A stretch of DNA of 64,000 nucleotides from Apostichopus japonicus (taxonomy: Eukaryota > Echinodermata > Holothuroidea > Aspidochirotida > Stichopodidae): positions 20,732,917 to 20,796,916 of the forward strand of contig NC_092571.1 of NCBI RefSeq assembly GCF_037975245.1, in the 5' to 3' direction. The notes under the pieces are model-generated. The model did not search any database. It was given only the letters and a program-made list of their open reading frames with translations, and was not told the origin of the DNA. Both the position numbers and the translations under genes were made by a program. Of this stretch, positions 1 through 12,800 are shown in pieces. Position 1 is the first letter of the stretch, and each line of letters opens with the position of its first letter.

Positions 1-442
1 TTTAGTAAGAAGGATAACTCTGGAATAAAGTTATGATCTAGAAGAAATGATAATTCATTACCAGATGATAGCAACTTGTGTGATGATAAGAAGCCCTTCA
101 TTACAATCATACAGAATACACTGGTTACAGTAGTGGGAAATGAACGGATCTGGTTACATTAGTGGTAAGTGAATGAACCAGGTTCCATTTATGGGAAATT
201 ATTGAACCATGTTTTGAATGGTAAATTAATGAACCAGGTAACATCAGTGGGAAGTAAATGAACCCGGTGAGAACTTTGTTAGGACTTCACCATTTTAGTG
301 TTGAAACACAACTAACTGCTTTAATATCCATGTTAGTTCTGGCACACAGTTCCATTATTTTATTACTTTTGGAGAGATAAATTGATATAGTTCATACTTC
401 ATCTCACCTGAGTAGTAATTCCTTTGCTCTTTACCTTCACAG

Positions 443-482
443 ATTTTGTCAGGCTTGTCAGTCTCACCTCACAGATGAAAAT
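443..482 (+). CDS. GTF2H2: GTF2H2 (TFIIH p44) penultimate exon
   Basis: A short internal exon lies between a pyrimidine-rich acceptor ending CACAG and the donor GTAAGTAG. It finishes a codon and then reads FCQACQSHLTDEN, ending in phase 0. This supplies the first CxxC pair of the C-terminal zinc domain of p44/Ssl1, a core TFIIH subunit used in transcription initiation and nucleotide excision repair. The phase joins exactly to the exon at 1713. Upstream exons lie outside the window. Confidence 0.85.
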
Positions 483-1712
483 GTAAGTAGTCGGTTGGAA
501 AAGAAATATTGAAAACAATTGATTTGCATTTGTAATAGTTGATTTAAGGCAGCTACCAGCAGTGTAGGTAATACAATCAATACTAGTAGCAACATTTGAG
601 AGATAAATCATTATTGTACAAGCATTGAAGGCTTTCAATCAAAGAAGCTGGACTATCAAGGTTAGCTCAGAGATTTAAACCCTTTTACACCCAGGGGAAT
701 AGGGAGGGGGTGGGGGTTTAATTACAAATTTAATAGCACAATTTAGGGAAGTATGTAGTATGACAACCTTCAAATCGATAGAAGAGGTAAGAAATTTGGG
801 ATTTCAAATTTCCTAATATAATGATATTTAATGGTAATTATGTCTGCAAAATATGAGAAGTTGGCCTCTTTAGACTACATGACCCCACCCAGCCACATGT
901 AACAACACATAACTTGGCAGTTAAATGTTGTCATGTTTAAGATCCTGGTGTGATCGATCAAAGTTAGTAGCGTTGGTACATCAGTGCATAAACTTGATAC
1001 ACTTGGTTATGGAAGCGAGGTGACCTGACCTCCCAAATTTCAGGGTAAAATCCGTAGATTTCATGTACTATCCTTGAATTATGATCATTGTGCCAGAAAC
1101 TATTTCTAAATTTGCTAAAAAGTCCCTAAATCAATTATTAATTGGGGGCAAAAATTGCTCGTTTCTGGAGGATGTATTACAGAAAAGTGGGCATTTGAAC
1201 ATCAGCTTTAGAACATTGCTCCGCCACACTCTGGTGCCCTAAAAATTCCACCCATCCCTTAAAACACAAAAATATAGATATTACACCCTGAAATCAACCT
1301 GAAGTGATCAAAATTAATATCATGTCACTAGATTCCCTGAAAAGCAAAATATGGTCACCTTTCATATCATGGAGTCTAAAAAAAATGCAAACACTAATTA
1401 GAATAGCTGGTTACTACAGTGATAACAGGTAGGAATGAAAGTTTCCTTACAAGAAACTTTATGCCTTTTGCTAGTTATTGCTTTATTTTTACATTTTACA
1501 TTATTTTTGTTGACATCAGCAAATATGCTGTCAAACTCAAACTGTACCCAAAGGTAGCATGTGAATAAGTTTGTTGGTTTATCTGCAATTGACATGGTAC
1601 AAATGTAGAAACCATTGAATTGAACTATAGGCCTACTGTCTATTTAAATGTAGAATACATCGACTTGAACTATACTGTCTATTATCATTAAGGTTTTCTT
1701 TCCTCACAACAG
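483..1712 (+). other. GTF2H2 intron
   Basis: This AT-rich intron separates the two GTF2H2 exons. I see no coding signal or recognisable element. The stretch at 120-270, in the preceding intron, holds a degenerate repeat built on the motif gggaantgaatgaaccagg. Confidence 0.6.
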
Positions 1713-1826
1713 GTATTCCAGTGTCCAAAATGTGACAACATATACTGCTTAGATTGTGAGCTATTTATCCACGACTCATTGCATTCCTGTCCTGGGTGTG
1801 CTAGCAGCAGACCTAAACAGTCTTGA
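1713..1826 (+). CDS. GTF2H2: GTF2H2 (TFIIH p44) last coding exon
   Basis: The exon follows an acceptor ending CACAACAG and reads 37 codons to TGA at 1824-1826. It starts VFQCPKCDNIYCLDCELF and continues through IHDSLHSCPGC to a short basic tail. The CPKC, CLDC and CPGC pairs and the HDSLH motif match the end of the TFIIH p44 family, whose human member has FVHDSLHCCPGC at this point. The last codons and the stop lie inside the first unit of a 50-bp minisatellite that runs on into the 3' UTR. The gene converges on the perlecan gene on the opposite strand. Confidence 0.93.
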   Translation, partial: VFQCPKCDNIYCLDCELFIHDSLHSCPGCASSRPKQS

Positions 1827-3078
1827 TGGATTGAGTGGATACCTGTCCAGGAGATGGCAGACCTAACCAGTCTTGATGGATTGAGTGGATACCTGTCCAG
1901 GAGATGGTAGATCTAACCAGTCTTAATGGATTGGGTGTATACCTGTCCAGGAGATGGCAGACCTAAACAGTCTTGATGGATTGGCTGTATACCTGTCCAG
2001 GAGATGGCAGACCTAAACAGCCTTGATGGATTGGCTGTATACCTGTCCAGGAGATGGCAGACCTAAACAGTCTTGATGGATTGGGTGTATACCTGTCCAG
2101 GAGATGGCAGACCTAAACAGTCTTGATGGATTGGGTGTATACCTGTCCAGGAGATGGCAGACCTAACCAGTCTTAATGGATTGGGTGGATACCTGAACAG
2201 CCTTAATGGATTAGGTGGATACCTGTCCAGGAGATGGCAGACCTAAACAGTCTAAATGGATTGGGTGTATACCTGTCTAGGAAATGGCAGACCTAAACAG
2301 TCTTAATGGATTGGGTGGATACTGTGTAGCAGATGGCAGACCTGAACAGTCTTAATGGATTGGGTGGATACCTGTCCAGGAGATGGCAGACCTAACCAGC
2401 CTTAATGGATTGGGTGGATACCTGTCCAGGAGATGGCAGACCTCACCAGCCTTAATGAATTGGGTGTAGACCTGTCCAGGAGATGGCAGACCTAACCAGT
2501 CCTAATGGATTGGGTGTAGACCTGTCTAGGAGATGGCAGACCTGAACATGCTTAATGGATTGAGTGTGTACCTGTGTAGCAGATGGCAGACCTAAACAGC
2601 CTTAATGGATTGGGTGGATACCTGTCCAGGAGATGGCAGACCTAACCAGTCCTAATGGATTGGGTGTAGACCTGTCTAGGAGATGGCAGACCTGAACATG
2701 CTTAATGGATTGAGTGTATACCTGTGTAGCAGATGGCAGACCTAAACAGCCTTAATGGATTGGGTGGATACCTGTCCAGGAGATGGCAGACCTAAACAGT
2801 CTTAATGGATTGGGTGGATACCTGTGTAGCAGATGGCAGACCTAAACAGTCTTAATGGATTGGGTGGATACTGTGTAGCAGATGGCAGACCTGAACAGCC
2901 TTAATGGATTGGGTGGATACCTGTCCAGGAGATGGCAGACCTGAACAGTCTTAATGGATTGAGTGTGTACCTGTCCAGGAGATGGCAGACCTGAACAGTC
3001 TTAATGAATTGGGTGTAGACCTGTCTAGGAGATGGCAGACCTAAACAGTCTTAATGGATTGGGTAGATACCTGGGAAG
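1808..3078 (+). repeat. 50-bp minisatellite spanning the GTF2H2 stop codon and 3' UTR
   Basis: About 25 head-to-tail units of close to 50 bp, each beginning around gcagacctaaacagtctt. The spacing is exact between 1811, 1861 and 1911. The first unit contains the last GTF2H2 codons and the TGA. Units differ by scattered substitutions and a few shortened copies, for example near 2195 and 2320. The array ends in a G-rich tract at 3079. It would be transcribed as 3' UTR. Confidence 0.92.
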
Positions 3079-3240
3079 GGGGGGGGGAGGTAGTGCTGGA
3101 GTAAACAGGAGTTGATATCTAGGTGCAGTAATACCTTATTGGGAAATAACTGTGCTACTATATTTGTAATCAAGTTATGTTACAAAGAAATAAGGGAATG
3201 AAATTTATTTACCTCGACAGATAAATTAAAAGTCATAACA

Positions 3241-3246
3241 AATAAA
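3241..3246 (+). promoter_or_regulatory. candidate polyadenylation signal, GTF2H2
   Basis: First canonical AATAAA after the minisatellite, about 1.4 kb past the stop codon. Use of this site is inferred. Confidence 0.3.
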
Positions 3247-5901
3247 ATTCATAACTCTTACAGAAATGTTTTTGATATTTCTAGTTTTTAGAGTGTGACT
3301 GTTACTTCAAGTTAGAATGATTTGAAATCAAACTTTAAACACACTGACAGATAGACTGACATACAGAAAGACTCTCTCAACCAGAAAGCATCTGAAAAGG
3401 AAACAGATTCAAAATGTTTTTTTTTTCAGTAATTCATTTCTGAGGGCATGTCGTGTCTTAACCAGTTTTACTTTCTTCTCTCGAGAATTTTTCGAATGTT
3501 GTTCTGTAAAAAGTGACCATTTCTAAAATCACGAAGGGGAATAAGTTAAGGTGCTTCTCTTTGTGATCTATGAATGCCCCCCCTCTCCCTTCCCTGTCAA
3601 AAAGATCACCAGAAAATTGTTCATCATGGAGTCAGTGACTTTGCTATTTGTTGATAAAGTCACGAACCATCAAAAGACAAAAAATAGCCATTTTAAATGA
3701 TCACACTTGTGTTTTTTTTACTTGTATTGCTCTTCTGTGGTTTCCATTAAGAACATGCTTAAAAATTAAAAACATTTGGACATAGAAAGGTGGTTTATAA
3801 TTCTCCCAAGAAGTCGCTGTATTCTGCAAAATCTGAATTGAAAGAAAGATTTCAATAACCAAAGTATTATAAAATGCATGCAGCTTGCAAGACAAGGTCT
3901 GAAATGCCATTTACTTCCTTGAAAATTGTAAATTTCTATAAAAGTGAAAACATATCTGTAAACTTGTAATGTGAGCATCATATATGTATGTGAATCCTGG
4001 TTTACATTTTCACCACCAATAGTTTTTCTTAGCGCATTCATATTTGTTTATAATTTCCTGTTTAAATGTTTTTTTCTGTTTTGATTTGCTGGAAACCAAA
4101 ACAGACACCAGCTAGCTAAACTAGCGGATTTGTTATTTAGAGCTTCCAGAATAATAAACCACCCACGATGTCCATTTGAGCACATTTTTTTCACAATTTA
4201 CAATGAGGGAAAATAAGAAAGAAAATATAAAGAAAAAGAAGAAGAAAGAGGAACAACCTTTGCTAATGAAAGTCTTGACCGGTTGCAAGCATCTACAATG
4301 TCTTTTCAAGCTAACATGCGAGTTTTAAAATCTACTGAGGAAAAATGATAAGATAATCGACAAGCCAACAGGCCAGAGGTGAGGCTATATTTAATACGTC
4401 CCCTGACCATTGAGCCTTAAATGCAGCATATTGTGTTGGTTACTACCTAAACCAGGTAAAAACTACCCACCTATAAAACAATTGATTGAGAAACAAATTT
4501 AATTATTAAAATGAACCTATTACATCCAACAAGTTACTTTTCCTTCTTGGCAATCAAACCTTTTCAAGATTTATGTAAAACATATCACAAATGGCAAACA
4601 GATTGGTTATTAAAGCAAACTAAAGTTTGAAATTTTTTTGATGGTATATTTCGAAAGGGTAAAATCAGTCAATATTGGTTAATGGGTAAATACTCTACGA
4701 ACTAGCCAAACTACTAAAATGAAAAACAAAAGGATATTAAGTTTTTGAATAATCTAAACATGGCTACAACATGCTTATTCGTGGTATAGATGGAAAAGAA
4801 GAAAATAATAATTATTATTATAAAATACTGGAGAATAATATAAAATAATTTTTTATTCATGGAAAGGCTGCTGCTTTATTATTTGCACTGACTTGTGTGT
4901 TGATGAGCTAAATTTCTTTCCGAAAGGTTATTTCAGTCTGGGAGGACACGAACGAAACTCACTACGAAAAACAAAAGAAATCAACCAGCAAAGCTTGAAG
5001 CAATTGCAATAAATTAGAACACCTTTCAAAACAAAAACAACCTTGTCTTAATCTGCAGCACTTTTTTTTCTCCAGAATTTTTTCATCTCTATTTTTTTTT
5101 TTTTTTCATTCTTCTTCATTCTCACATGAAAGAATTGTTCAGAGCACCGAATGCAACCATGCATTAATATCCATCCTTCTCCGTACGGCAGTAATTCAGG
5201 CTTTAATACTTATACGACAAGAGTAACAGGTAAAAACAAATTGCATCCCCATGATATATATATAATATCCCTTCTTCAAATTTTTTTTTAGCAAATATTA
5301 AAAAAAAAATGCATAAATTAAATAAAATGGTACTTAAAAAACATTTTACACTACAAAATAGTGATTAAAAGAATAATTGAGAGACAATTGTCTTATAAAC
5401 TCACAATGCAGTACAGAATAGGTAAGTACTTTTTTGTTCCCTACCAGATTGTTTCCCCACCCCTTCCCCTTTTAATGCCCAAAATATCAATGATTTCTTT
5501 TAACCATGGTAGAAAATTTTAAAAAGTAACAAAATACCTCCAATGTTTTGTAGCATTAATTGGTTCATAGTTTGCGGTATTTTTCCAGGCAGTCCACCAA
5601 ATTCGATTTCTAAAACATATTGTTAATATCCAACACCACCCCCCCATCCCCCCCCCCATCCAACTGTCCACGTATACTTGCTCTAGCAGCATGGGACATT
5701 TTTGTCAAGTAGACATTTCCAACCAAATTAGTCCACAACTGGGAGACTTCAGACGATATGACGTAGGTTGACAAAACAGAAGTATCAAAAGCTTGTTAGA
5801 AGAAGCTTTGAACATTTTCAAATAGGTTAATAGCCCCATCACTCTGTGATTAATGCTCAACCAAACTAGTTTTGAACCTGTTAATTATGGTCTTAACTTA
5901 C
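3247..5901. other. intergenic or 3' flank between two convergent genes
   Basis: AT-rich sequence between the GTF2H2 and perlecan tails with no recognisable coding region. A TTTATT (AATAAA on the - strand) at 4852-4857 is one possible perlecan polyadenylation signal. C-rich tracts at 5637-5662 are the only compositional feature. Confidence 0.4.
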
Positions 5902-6030
5902 AGCTACAAGTGGATTCTGATCTCGTCTGATCCTCCTCTCATATTGATCATCACGAAGAAAGAATTGAGCAGCCTTGGCTACGTGGAACAAATCTTGAAT
6001 GACAGCCCTGCCATATTTTGCAGATGGGGG
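5902..6030 (-). CDS. candidate exon of unknown identity downstream of perlecan
   Basis: The - strand has an open stretch reading AVIQDLFHVAKAAQFFLRDD and then QYERRIRRDQNPLVA. It ends at a consensus-like donor GTAAGTTAAG, with a possible acceptor GGCAG near 6015-6019. The charged, helix-like composition looks coding. It lies 3' of the perlecan stop on the same strand, so it could be an alternative 3' exon or part of an unrecognised neighbour. I do not recognise the family, and the right boundary is uncertain. Confidence 0.3.
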
Positions 6031-6644
6031 GGAGAAAGACAGGGGAGGGGGGACAAATGGGAGATTTAGGGACAATGCAATTTACCTGCATATCACAATG
6101 GGTTGCCATATCATCTTTTACTTTACACTTGTTTTTGATAATATTTCTGTTTGTAAAGCAAGTGGCTTTTAGTTTGAATTAACTCTGCAATCTGAAATGA
6201 GCACAACCAACTGTGGGATTTTACTACAAGATGAAGGAAACAGACAGTTCTGTCCAGAGACCCACTTTCAGGCTACTCTACCAGGTAGACACACCTGACA
6301 TTGGGCTCATTCCGATTGCTCCAGGATACAATCCAAACAATCACCCTTTTTCACCTTGACTTGGTCTCGGGCCCATCATGTGTGTATCGCCCTCCACACT
6401 CAGTGGCTTTTGAATGGAACTGAACTGAACAAATTCCTAGCTATATCATCTTCATCTCAATGTGGTCAGGCCATTACCAGTAACAACTACGTAGCTCATA
6501 TACCATCCATGCGCTTAAACGACCGCCTGCTGCCTCCACCTCCTCTAGAACTGGTGCGATAGTTAGACCCCTCCACCCTTGAAAAATATTGATGATCTTA
6601 ACATTAATTATATAACACTATTGTACTTAAAAAAAAGTGACTTC

Positions 6645-6808
6645 TCATACAATACAATCGGCCACATTCACCCCTCCCTCTGCGCTGTCCTTGAAGTTGA
6701 CCGAGACGGAGTCCATATCTCCGACTTGCACGATTAAATCGCTGATGCAAACCTCCGCTCCTTCTGTAAACCTACTGCCAGTCAGCAGGTTAATATCAGG
6801 TGCACCTC
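6645..6808 (-). CDS. HSPG2: perlecan exon 47: LG3 end and stop codon
   Basis: Reads [20 protein letters not shown], then [18 protein letters not shown], and ends [10 protein letters not shown] before TGA at 6645-6647. It aligns with GAPDVATLTGGRFSSGITGC of the vertebrate protein. The two cysteines form the usual LG C-terminal disulfide. The vertebrate Pro-rich tail after LG3 is absent. Confidence 0.95.
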
Positions 6809-9800
6809 CTGAGGGACAAAAAAGGCGACCAGGAACAGTTGGTTTACCAAAATCGTGAATAATCTGTGGCAGCAAATATTACATATTTCAATACTAAGCC
6901 AAACCAAACTGAGATAGGAAGGGGGGAAGGGAAGGGGGGTTTGTGTCCTGTCAATAGTCGATAATGGTTTCAAGATATAAACACGACTATATTACACCAG
7001 TACCACAAACATATGTATTCCCTCCAACCACCCAATCCCCCTCCCTGCACACCAATCCCTCCTGTCCCCCCCCCCACCCTGCACACCAATCCTCTCCACA
7101 TCTTCAGACAAAACACAGTAGGTTTCACCACGTCCTATCATGAAAATTTCGATCGACAACAGTTTGGCTTAAATTACACCTAGGTCACTATTCTATACAT
7201 ACCATATGTCAATTAACCTCAATTGGTAATCACCTACCAGCATAGTAGCTTTTGTTCATTTGCCAATATCAAAGAAATATGATGAATGATCAATTGAATA
7301 TTAATTTATGATTAAAAAAAAATTGTGCCTATATACATCAGGAAACATCACCCATCCACTCAGGAATCTTGCATAGATAGGGGAAAGTAAACTTGACTCA
7401 CCTAGACACAAGTTGTTTTGTATGTTTAGCATCCATAGATCGGGGACAGTAAACTTGACTCACCTAGATACAAGTTGCCTTGTATGTTTAGCATCTATAG
7501 ATTGGGGACAGTAAACTTGACTCACCTACATACAAGTTGTCTTGTATGTTTAGCATCTATAGATTGGGGACAGTAAACTTGACTCACCTAGATACAAGTT
7601 GCCTTGTATGTGTAGCATCTATAGACTGGGGACAGTAAACTTGACTCACCTAGACACAAGTTGTTTTGTATGTTTAGCATCTATAGATTGGGGACAGTAA
7701 ACTTGACTCACCTAAATACAAGTTGCCATGTATGTTTAGCATCTATAGATTGGGAACAGTAAACTTGACTCACCTAGATACAAGTTGCCTTGTATGTTTA
7801 GCATCTGTAGATTGGGGACGGTAAACTTGACTCACCTAGATACAAGTTGCCTTGTATGTTTAGCATCTATAGATTGGGGACAGTAAACTTGACTCACCTA
7901 GATACAAGTTGCCTTGTATGTTTAGCATCTGTAGCGTTCCTTGTGACTCTCCTAATATTTCAGCTCCATCGTCAATCATCAGCATACCCTCCTTCCTCAT
8001 TCTATACAACAGATAAAAATAAGGAACACAATGTGAAAAATATATTCCACTGTTATATTGCATAATAAATGCATAAATGTGTGTAGCCTTGAAGGACTTT
8101 GCAGGTATCATACCATGTCAGTGTATCTAGCAGTTTTCACTGTATAGTTATTCATTTATTAAAATTCATCTTTTGGCCTTTTTCCTCCTTCAGTGTCTCA
8201 GCCTCTATCAATAACACCTTTTGTGGCTTCTCTCTCAATTGATCTCTTGCTGTCCTTCATACTGTGGCTGTCGTTCAACAATTAAGTAAGTCAACTTTAT
8301 TGAATCCCAGAAGGAAATTACATATCTGCGGTGAGCAATACAATGAATGATACAAAATACAAAGAACATTGATAATATACAACAGTTATATGCAGTCTAA
8401 ACAAAATATGCACTAACTAGCTCCAACAGCGCAACTAAGTGGAACGGCCACACCCCCCCCCCTACCTCGTGAAGTTCTTGTTGTGAACACTAATGGCAGT
8501 GCCTATAAACGAAGAACGATGTCTATTTGTGTGTGACATCAGCGACGATACTGCTGGTTAGATGAGTGTGCAATGGGTGACTGTGATCTTTCCACACGGA
8601 CAACAGCTTGTCTCATACACAATTCTCGTAGACAGAGGCCACTGACGGCAGAACTTTTCTAATAATTTTACCAGCACGTTTAATAACAACATCCACAACC
8701 TTTATGCTGGTTCTTCCTAAATTACCTAAATTACGTCCACTGTTCCCCCTCCCCCCCCACCCTCATCTTTCCACTTCTATTCAAATGTTCAATTTACCAC
8801 CACACTTATCTCATCTAAGGCCATCTTTCTGAGTACGTCACTTGTTAGGGTACACTTCCCCTTTGACTTATGCAGTTGCAACTGTGTTTGAGTACCTTCT
8901 CCGACCCCCCCGCCCCCCACCCCCACCCCCCCGCCCCCTCCCCTTCCTCTTATCCCGAGTATCAGTGTTCCACCAACGTTTCTGCGCCTAAACGAATCGC
9001 CTGTTAAGTTTTCCTTACCTGCTGACAACGACAGTATGTTCCTGACCGTTATTGACCCTTGACCTGGAAACAATCTCAGCAGGTCCACTGCCTAAATTAT
9101 AGCTGTAAAATAACAACAGAGAGAAGCTTGTGAATGCATACTCTTAAATTACAGACATACAGAATAGACTTGTTAATCTGTCTTTCATGAAATTAGGGAG
9201 ATTTAATTTTCCATCCCAAAAAGTGAGAGATTAAAGGAAAAGAAGTAATAATTAGATCAAATGCAGCTAAAAGCAAGTTAGCCCATAAACAAAGTACGTT
9301 TTTGAGTGTTACACCTGCCCAATCATATAGGTTACATCAAAACAAAATGTCATGCTAACGTATAAATACAGAATAATTCCCGAAAAAAAACTTCAAGGTA
9401 GTCTGCAAGATGGGTACAGCATATGACATGCTATGTGAGATTACGGCCATAGAAAGGTATGCTTCTTCACCCCCCAAAATAGAGATACAACGATACAAAC
9501 TCTTTCACTATTGATAATAAATTTCTGACCTTACCTAAATTCAATATAACCGCCGTTGAGGCTGATAGCGATAAAATCTTGTCTCAAACCATCTTCTCCT
9601 TCGGGCTAAAAGGAAAGAACATATTCAGATGTAAATAATTTGTAGTCCTTGATGTCATGTATAGAAAAAACGGGAGAGAGGTTTATGTTAGTAGAAATAT
9701 AGAATAAATGGGAAAATTTTTGTGGCTGAAAGTTGATTGCTGAAAAATAAATATGCTGGAAGTTTTTGGCAACTTTAGGTGGAAACCACATCATTTACAG

Positions 9801-12800
9801 CAATTTTGTATGACAAAGATATGAAATTATTCAAAATTGGTAGTATTTTGTGAATGTATCTGGCAATAGCAGAATGAATGATGTCATCACAGCAATTTCA
9901 GTTAGAGATGTTTTTCTTTTTCTTGATAATAGTTAGGCTCATTCATTCACAGACGGAAATGATATTTCTACAAAAACAAACAGAAAAGTTTCATTTTCAT
10001 GAAATCTTAATACAGAGAACTTTTGATAGGTATCATGCAAAAATTCCCAAAATGTATCATGTTTCAAGGACAACTCAACAACAAGATTATAATAGGAAGC
10101 TAAAGCTTTTGAAGAACTGATATGAGACCTCCTTCTAGATAGATAGAAACTTTATTGTCCATTTCAGACAACAGAAAACGGAAATTATTTCCCATCGACA
10201 GTAAACATAAAACAGTAGTGAATACAAACACAACCATACAATAAACAAACTATTTGTGAACAACTACGATCCACTTCAGTGAGGAATCCAGGATTTTACA
10301 AGTCAAACTAGGTTACCTTCATTTCAACCATATGTCAAGACATTGAGTTGCGGTTTACAACTAACAGTGTGGAACATTTTTCTCTTCTATATAAGTGTCA
10401 CAAAGTCTGCCACTCGAATATCCCTTAAAGGTAGTCAGTATAGGCCCCAAATTATAGCACGTTATAATTGCTAGAAGTTATCAAAAAGTACTTGCCTGGA
10501 GGTCTTTACTCTCCAAATTGTTCTCAGACATTTGTAAGGAACACACAAGATGACTGAATGTCCCAGTGAGATAAAATTTCCTCAAAGGTTGTAATAAAAT
10601 CGGTCTAAGAATTTTGAACAATGGTGACCATATTTGAATATTAGCATATTTCTGGCCAATGTAGCATAACTTTAACTAAAAGTGAGATAGGCTTACAGCT
10701 CCCTGGAATAGAAGTAATCCATCTGTATCGGTAGTTCGGAATCTAAATGATAAAACTTCCTTATCGGAGCTGGTACTGAAAAAACAAAAAGAAAAGAATT
10801 CATTTCAAAGTTAAAAAGTTCAATTATGATCAAAATCAAGAAGGGAAATTATGTCATTCAGAATATTTCAATAACAAAAAGGCATATTACTGAAAACGAT
10901 GACAGTTTTAATAATAAAAAATGGGCATAAACTTGTCAGAGTATATATAATATATATATAAACTCAACTCATTACAATATCATATAATATATATATTCAT
11001 TTGCCTTGTCTTTTATTTTAATTTCATTTAACAGAGTCTGTTCAAAGTATCTCTTTCGAGATCTGGCTTTAGGAACCACAAATGATTTTCAAGTTGGTTA
11101 GCATCATGTTTGATCTCTAGAGTAAGGCAAATATGTCACCAAAACAGAACTAGTAATGCTCGATACAGGTGCCAAATGCCTACAGTGGAATGACAACCTT
11201 CCTTACTGGTTTCGAACCTCTGGACATACAACCAGTGTCCATGGCCTAGGTGGTTAGGGTGTCTGCATATAAAGCGAGAGGCCCGGGTTCGAATACCAGT
11301 TGAGGCAGGAAGTTTTTTCACTGTTCTGGATTTCCCAACTCATTACAACTTAAAATATATATGTTTATATCTGTAACAAGGTTAACAGTTGTATAAACCT
11401 AGGTTTCTACTGTCAGAATCTGTCTACTGTAACAAGGTTAACAGTTGTATAAACCTAGGTTTCTACTGTCAGAATCTGTCTACTGTAACAAGGTTAACAG
11501 TTGTATAAACCTAGGTTTCTACAGTCAGAATCTGTCTACTGTAACAAGGTTAACAGTTGTATAAACCTAGCTTCAAATTTCATTTTTACTATCCCTACCC
11601 TCTGCGCCTGGGTATAGTCATCTTAGGTAATGTCAGGTAACCCGATCCGCTGAAGTAGGCACCATCTTCTAAAGTAACATCTGAAATAGAATGAAATGTA
11701 TCTGATAAATGACTCAAGTCTTTGACTAATGTTTAATAAATACAACAAGATATGATTAGGAGAGCCTAGGAACAAACAATTGGAGAAAACTAGCACCTCT
11801 TTTGTTTAAGGGGGAAGTTGGTGCCTTCGGACACTTCAACTTAGCGGTGCTGAAAGAGACACACCCATTCTGTGATGGTATATCAGTGGGACTAAACCTT
11901 CCCTGGATATGACAAAACTCATGAAGATATGAACATGAATGAACCCATTCATGAATCATGGCTAATGACATCATTATCCAAACAGGCGGCCGGCTGGTAC
12001 TAATTCTATGATCTAGTAGTCTTTGAACCGAAGCCTTTCGGCCCCAAGTAAGTTCAGTTCTTAATATCTTGCTGATGTTGTATCATAGCAACAGTATCCA
12101 TCCATTTCATAATCATGTTTCCACGTACTCAATTTGATCATCTCCATGGTGATAATAACTGCCTTATACATCAAAACATCTTTATACTTGTAGTCAAATT
12201 CTAAAATACTCTTAGAATTAAATCACAACTTGAAGAAAGTCTTATTCGATATTTCGTAGATGTCACGTTATAAAAAAGTAATGTCAATGGTCCACCATAA
12301 TTATTCATTTACACAATCTCTTGTTTTAAATCAAGCACAAACATTTCATCGAAGAATCTACGAAAGCAATGTTTATTCCTGAAACTATCATATTTACGTC
12401 TTAAAATCCAGCTTACCTTTTTCACAGTTCAAGCCTGAGAATCCTAGTGGACACATACACTGATAAGCGTCAGCTCCGATGGGTAGACAAGATCCACCAT
12501 TTTCACAGGGTTCGGCTGATAGACAAGGACCAACCAAGGTTTCACAATGAATACCTATATGTAATTAAAAGTCAAAATAATATATATATATATACATATG
12601 TATATAAGGCATTTATATAGCACCATAACTTAAACGATATTCTATGGCGCTTTAAATGGAAAAAATAAAACACACAAATGAACAAAAACAGCAACAAGAA
12701 AGAAAAAGAAAAATAGTATTACTTAAAGGCCTCATTAGAGAGAACTGTCTTCAGAGCTTTTTAGAAAGAGAGAAATGTGGATTGATTAGCAACCGAAGAC

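Noticed and set aside
7391-7897. The 62-bp copies as extra coding exons
   Set aside because: Each 31-nt copy would shift the frame and lacks a proper pyrimidine tract; the frame of the gene is complete without them.
9089-9095. Alternative acceptor TTTAG for exon 45
   Set aside because: It would put TGA in frame within five codons; the upstream TTACAG keeps the frame and gives a good LG3 match.
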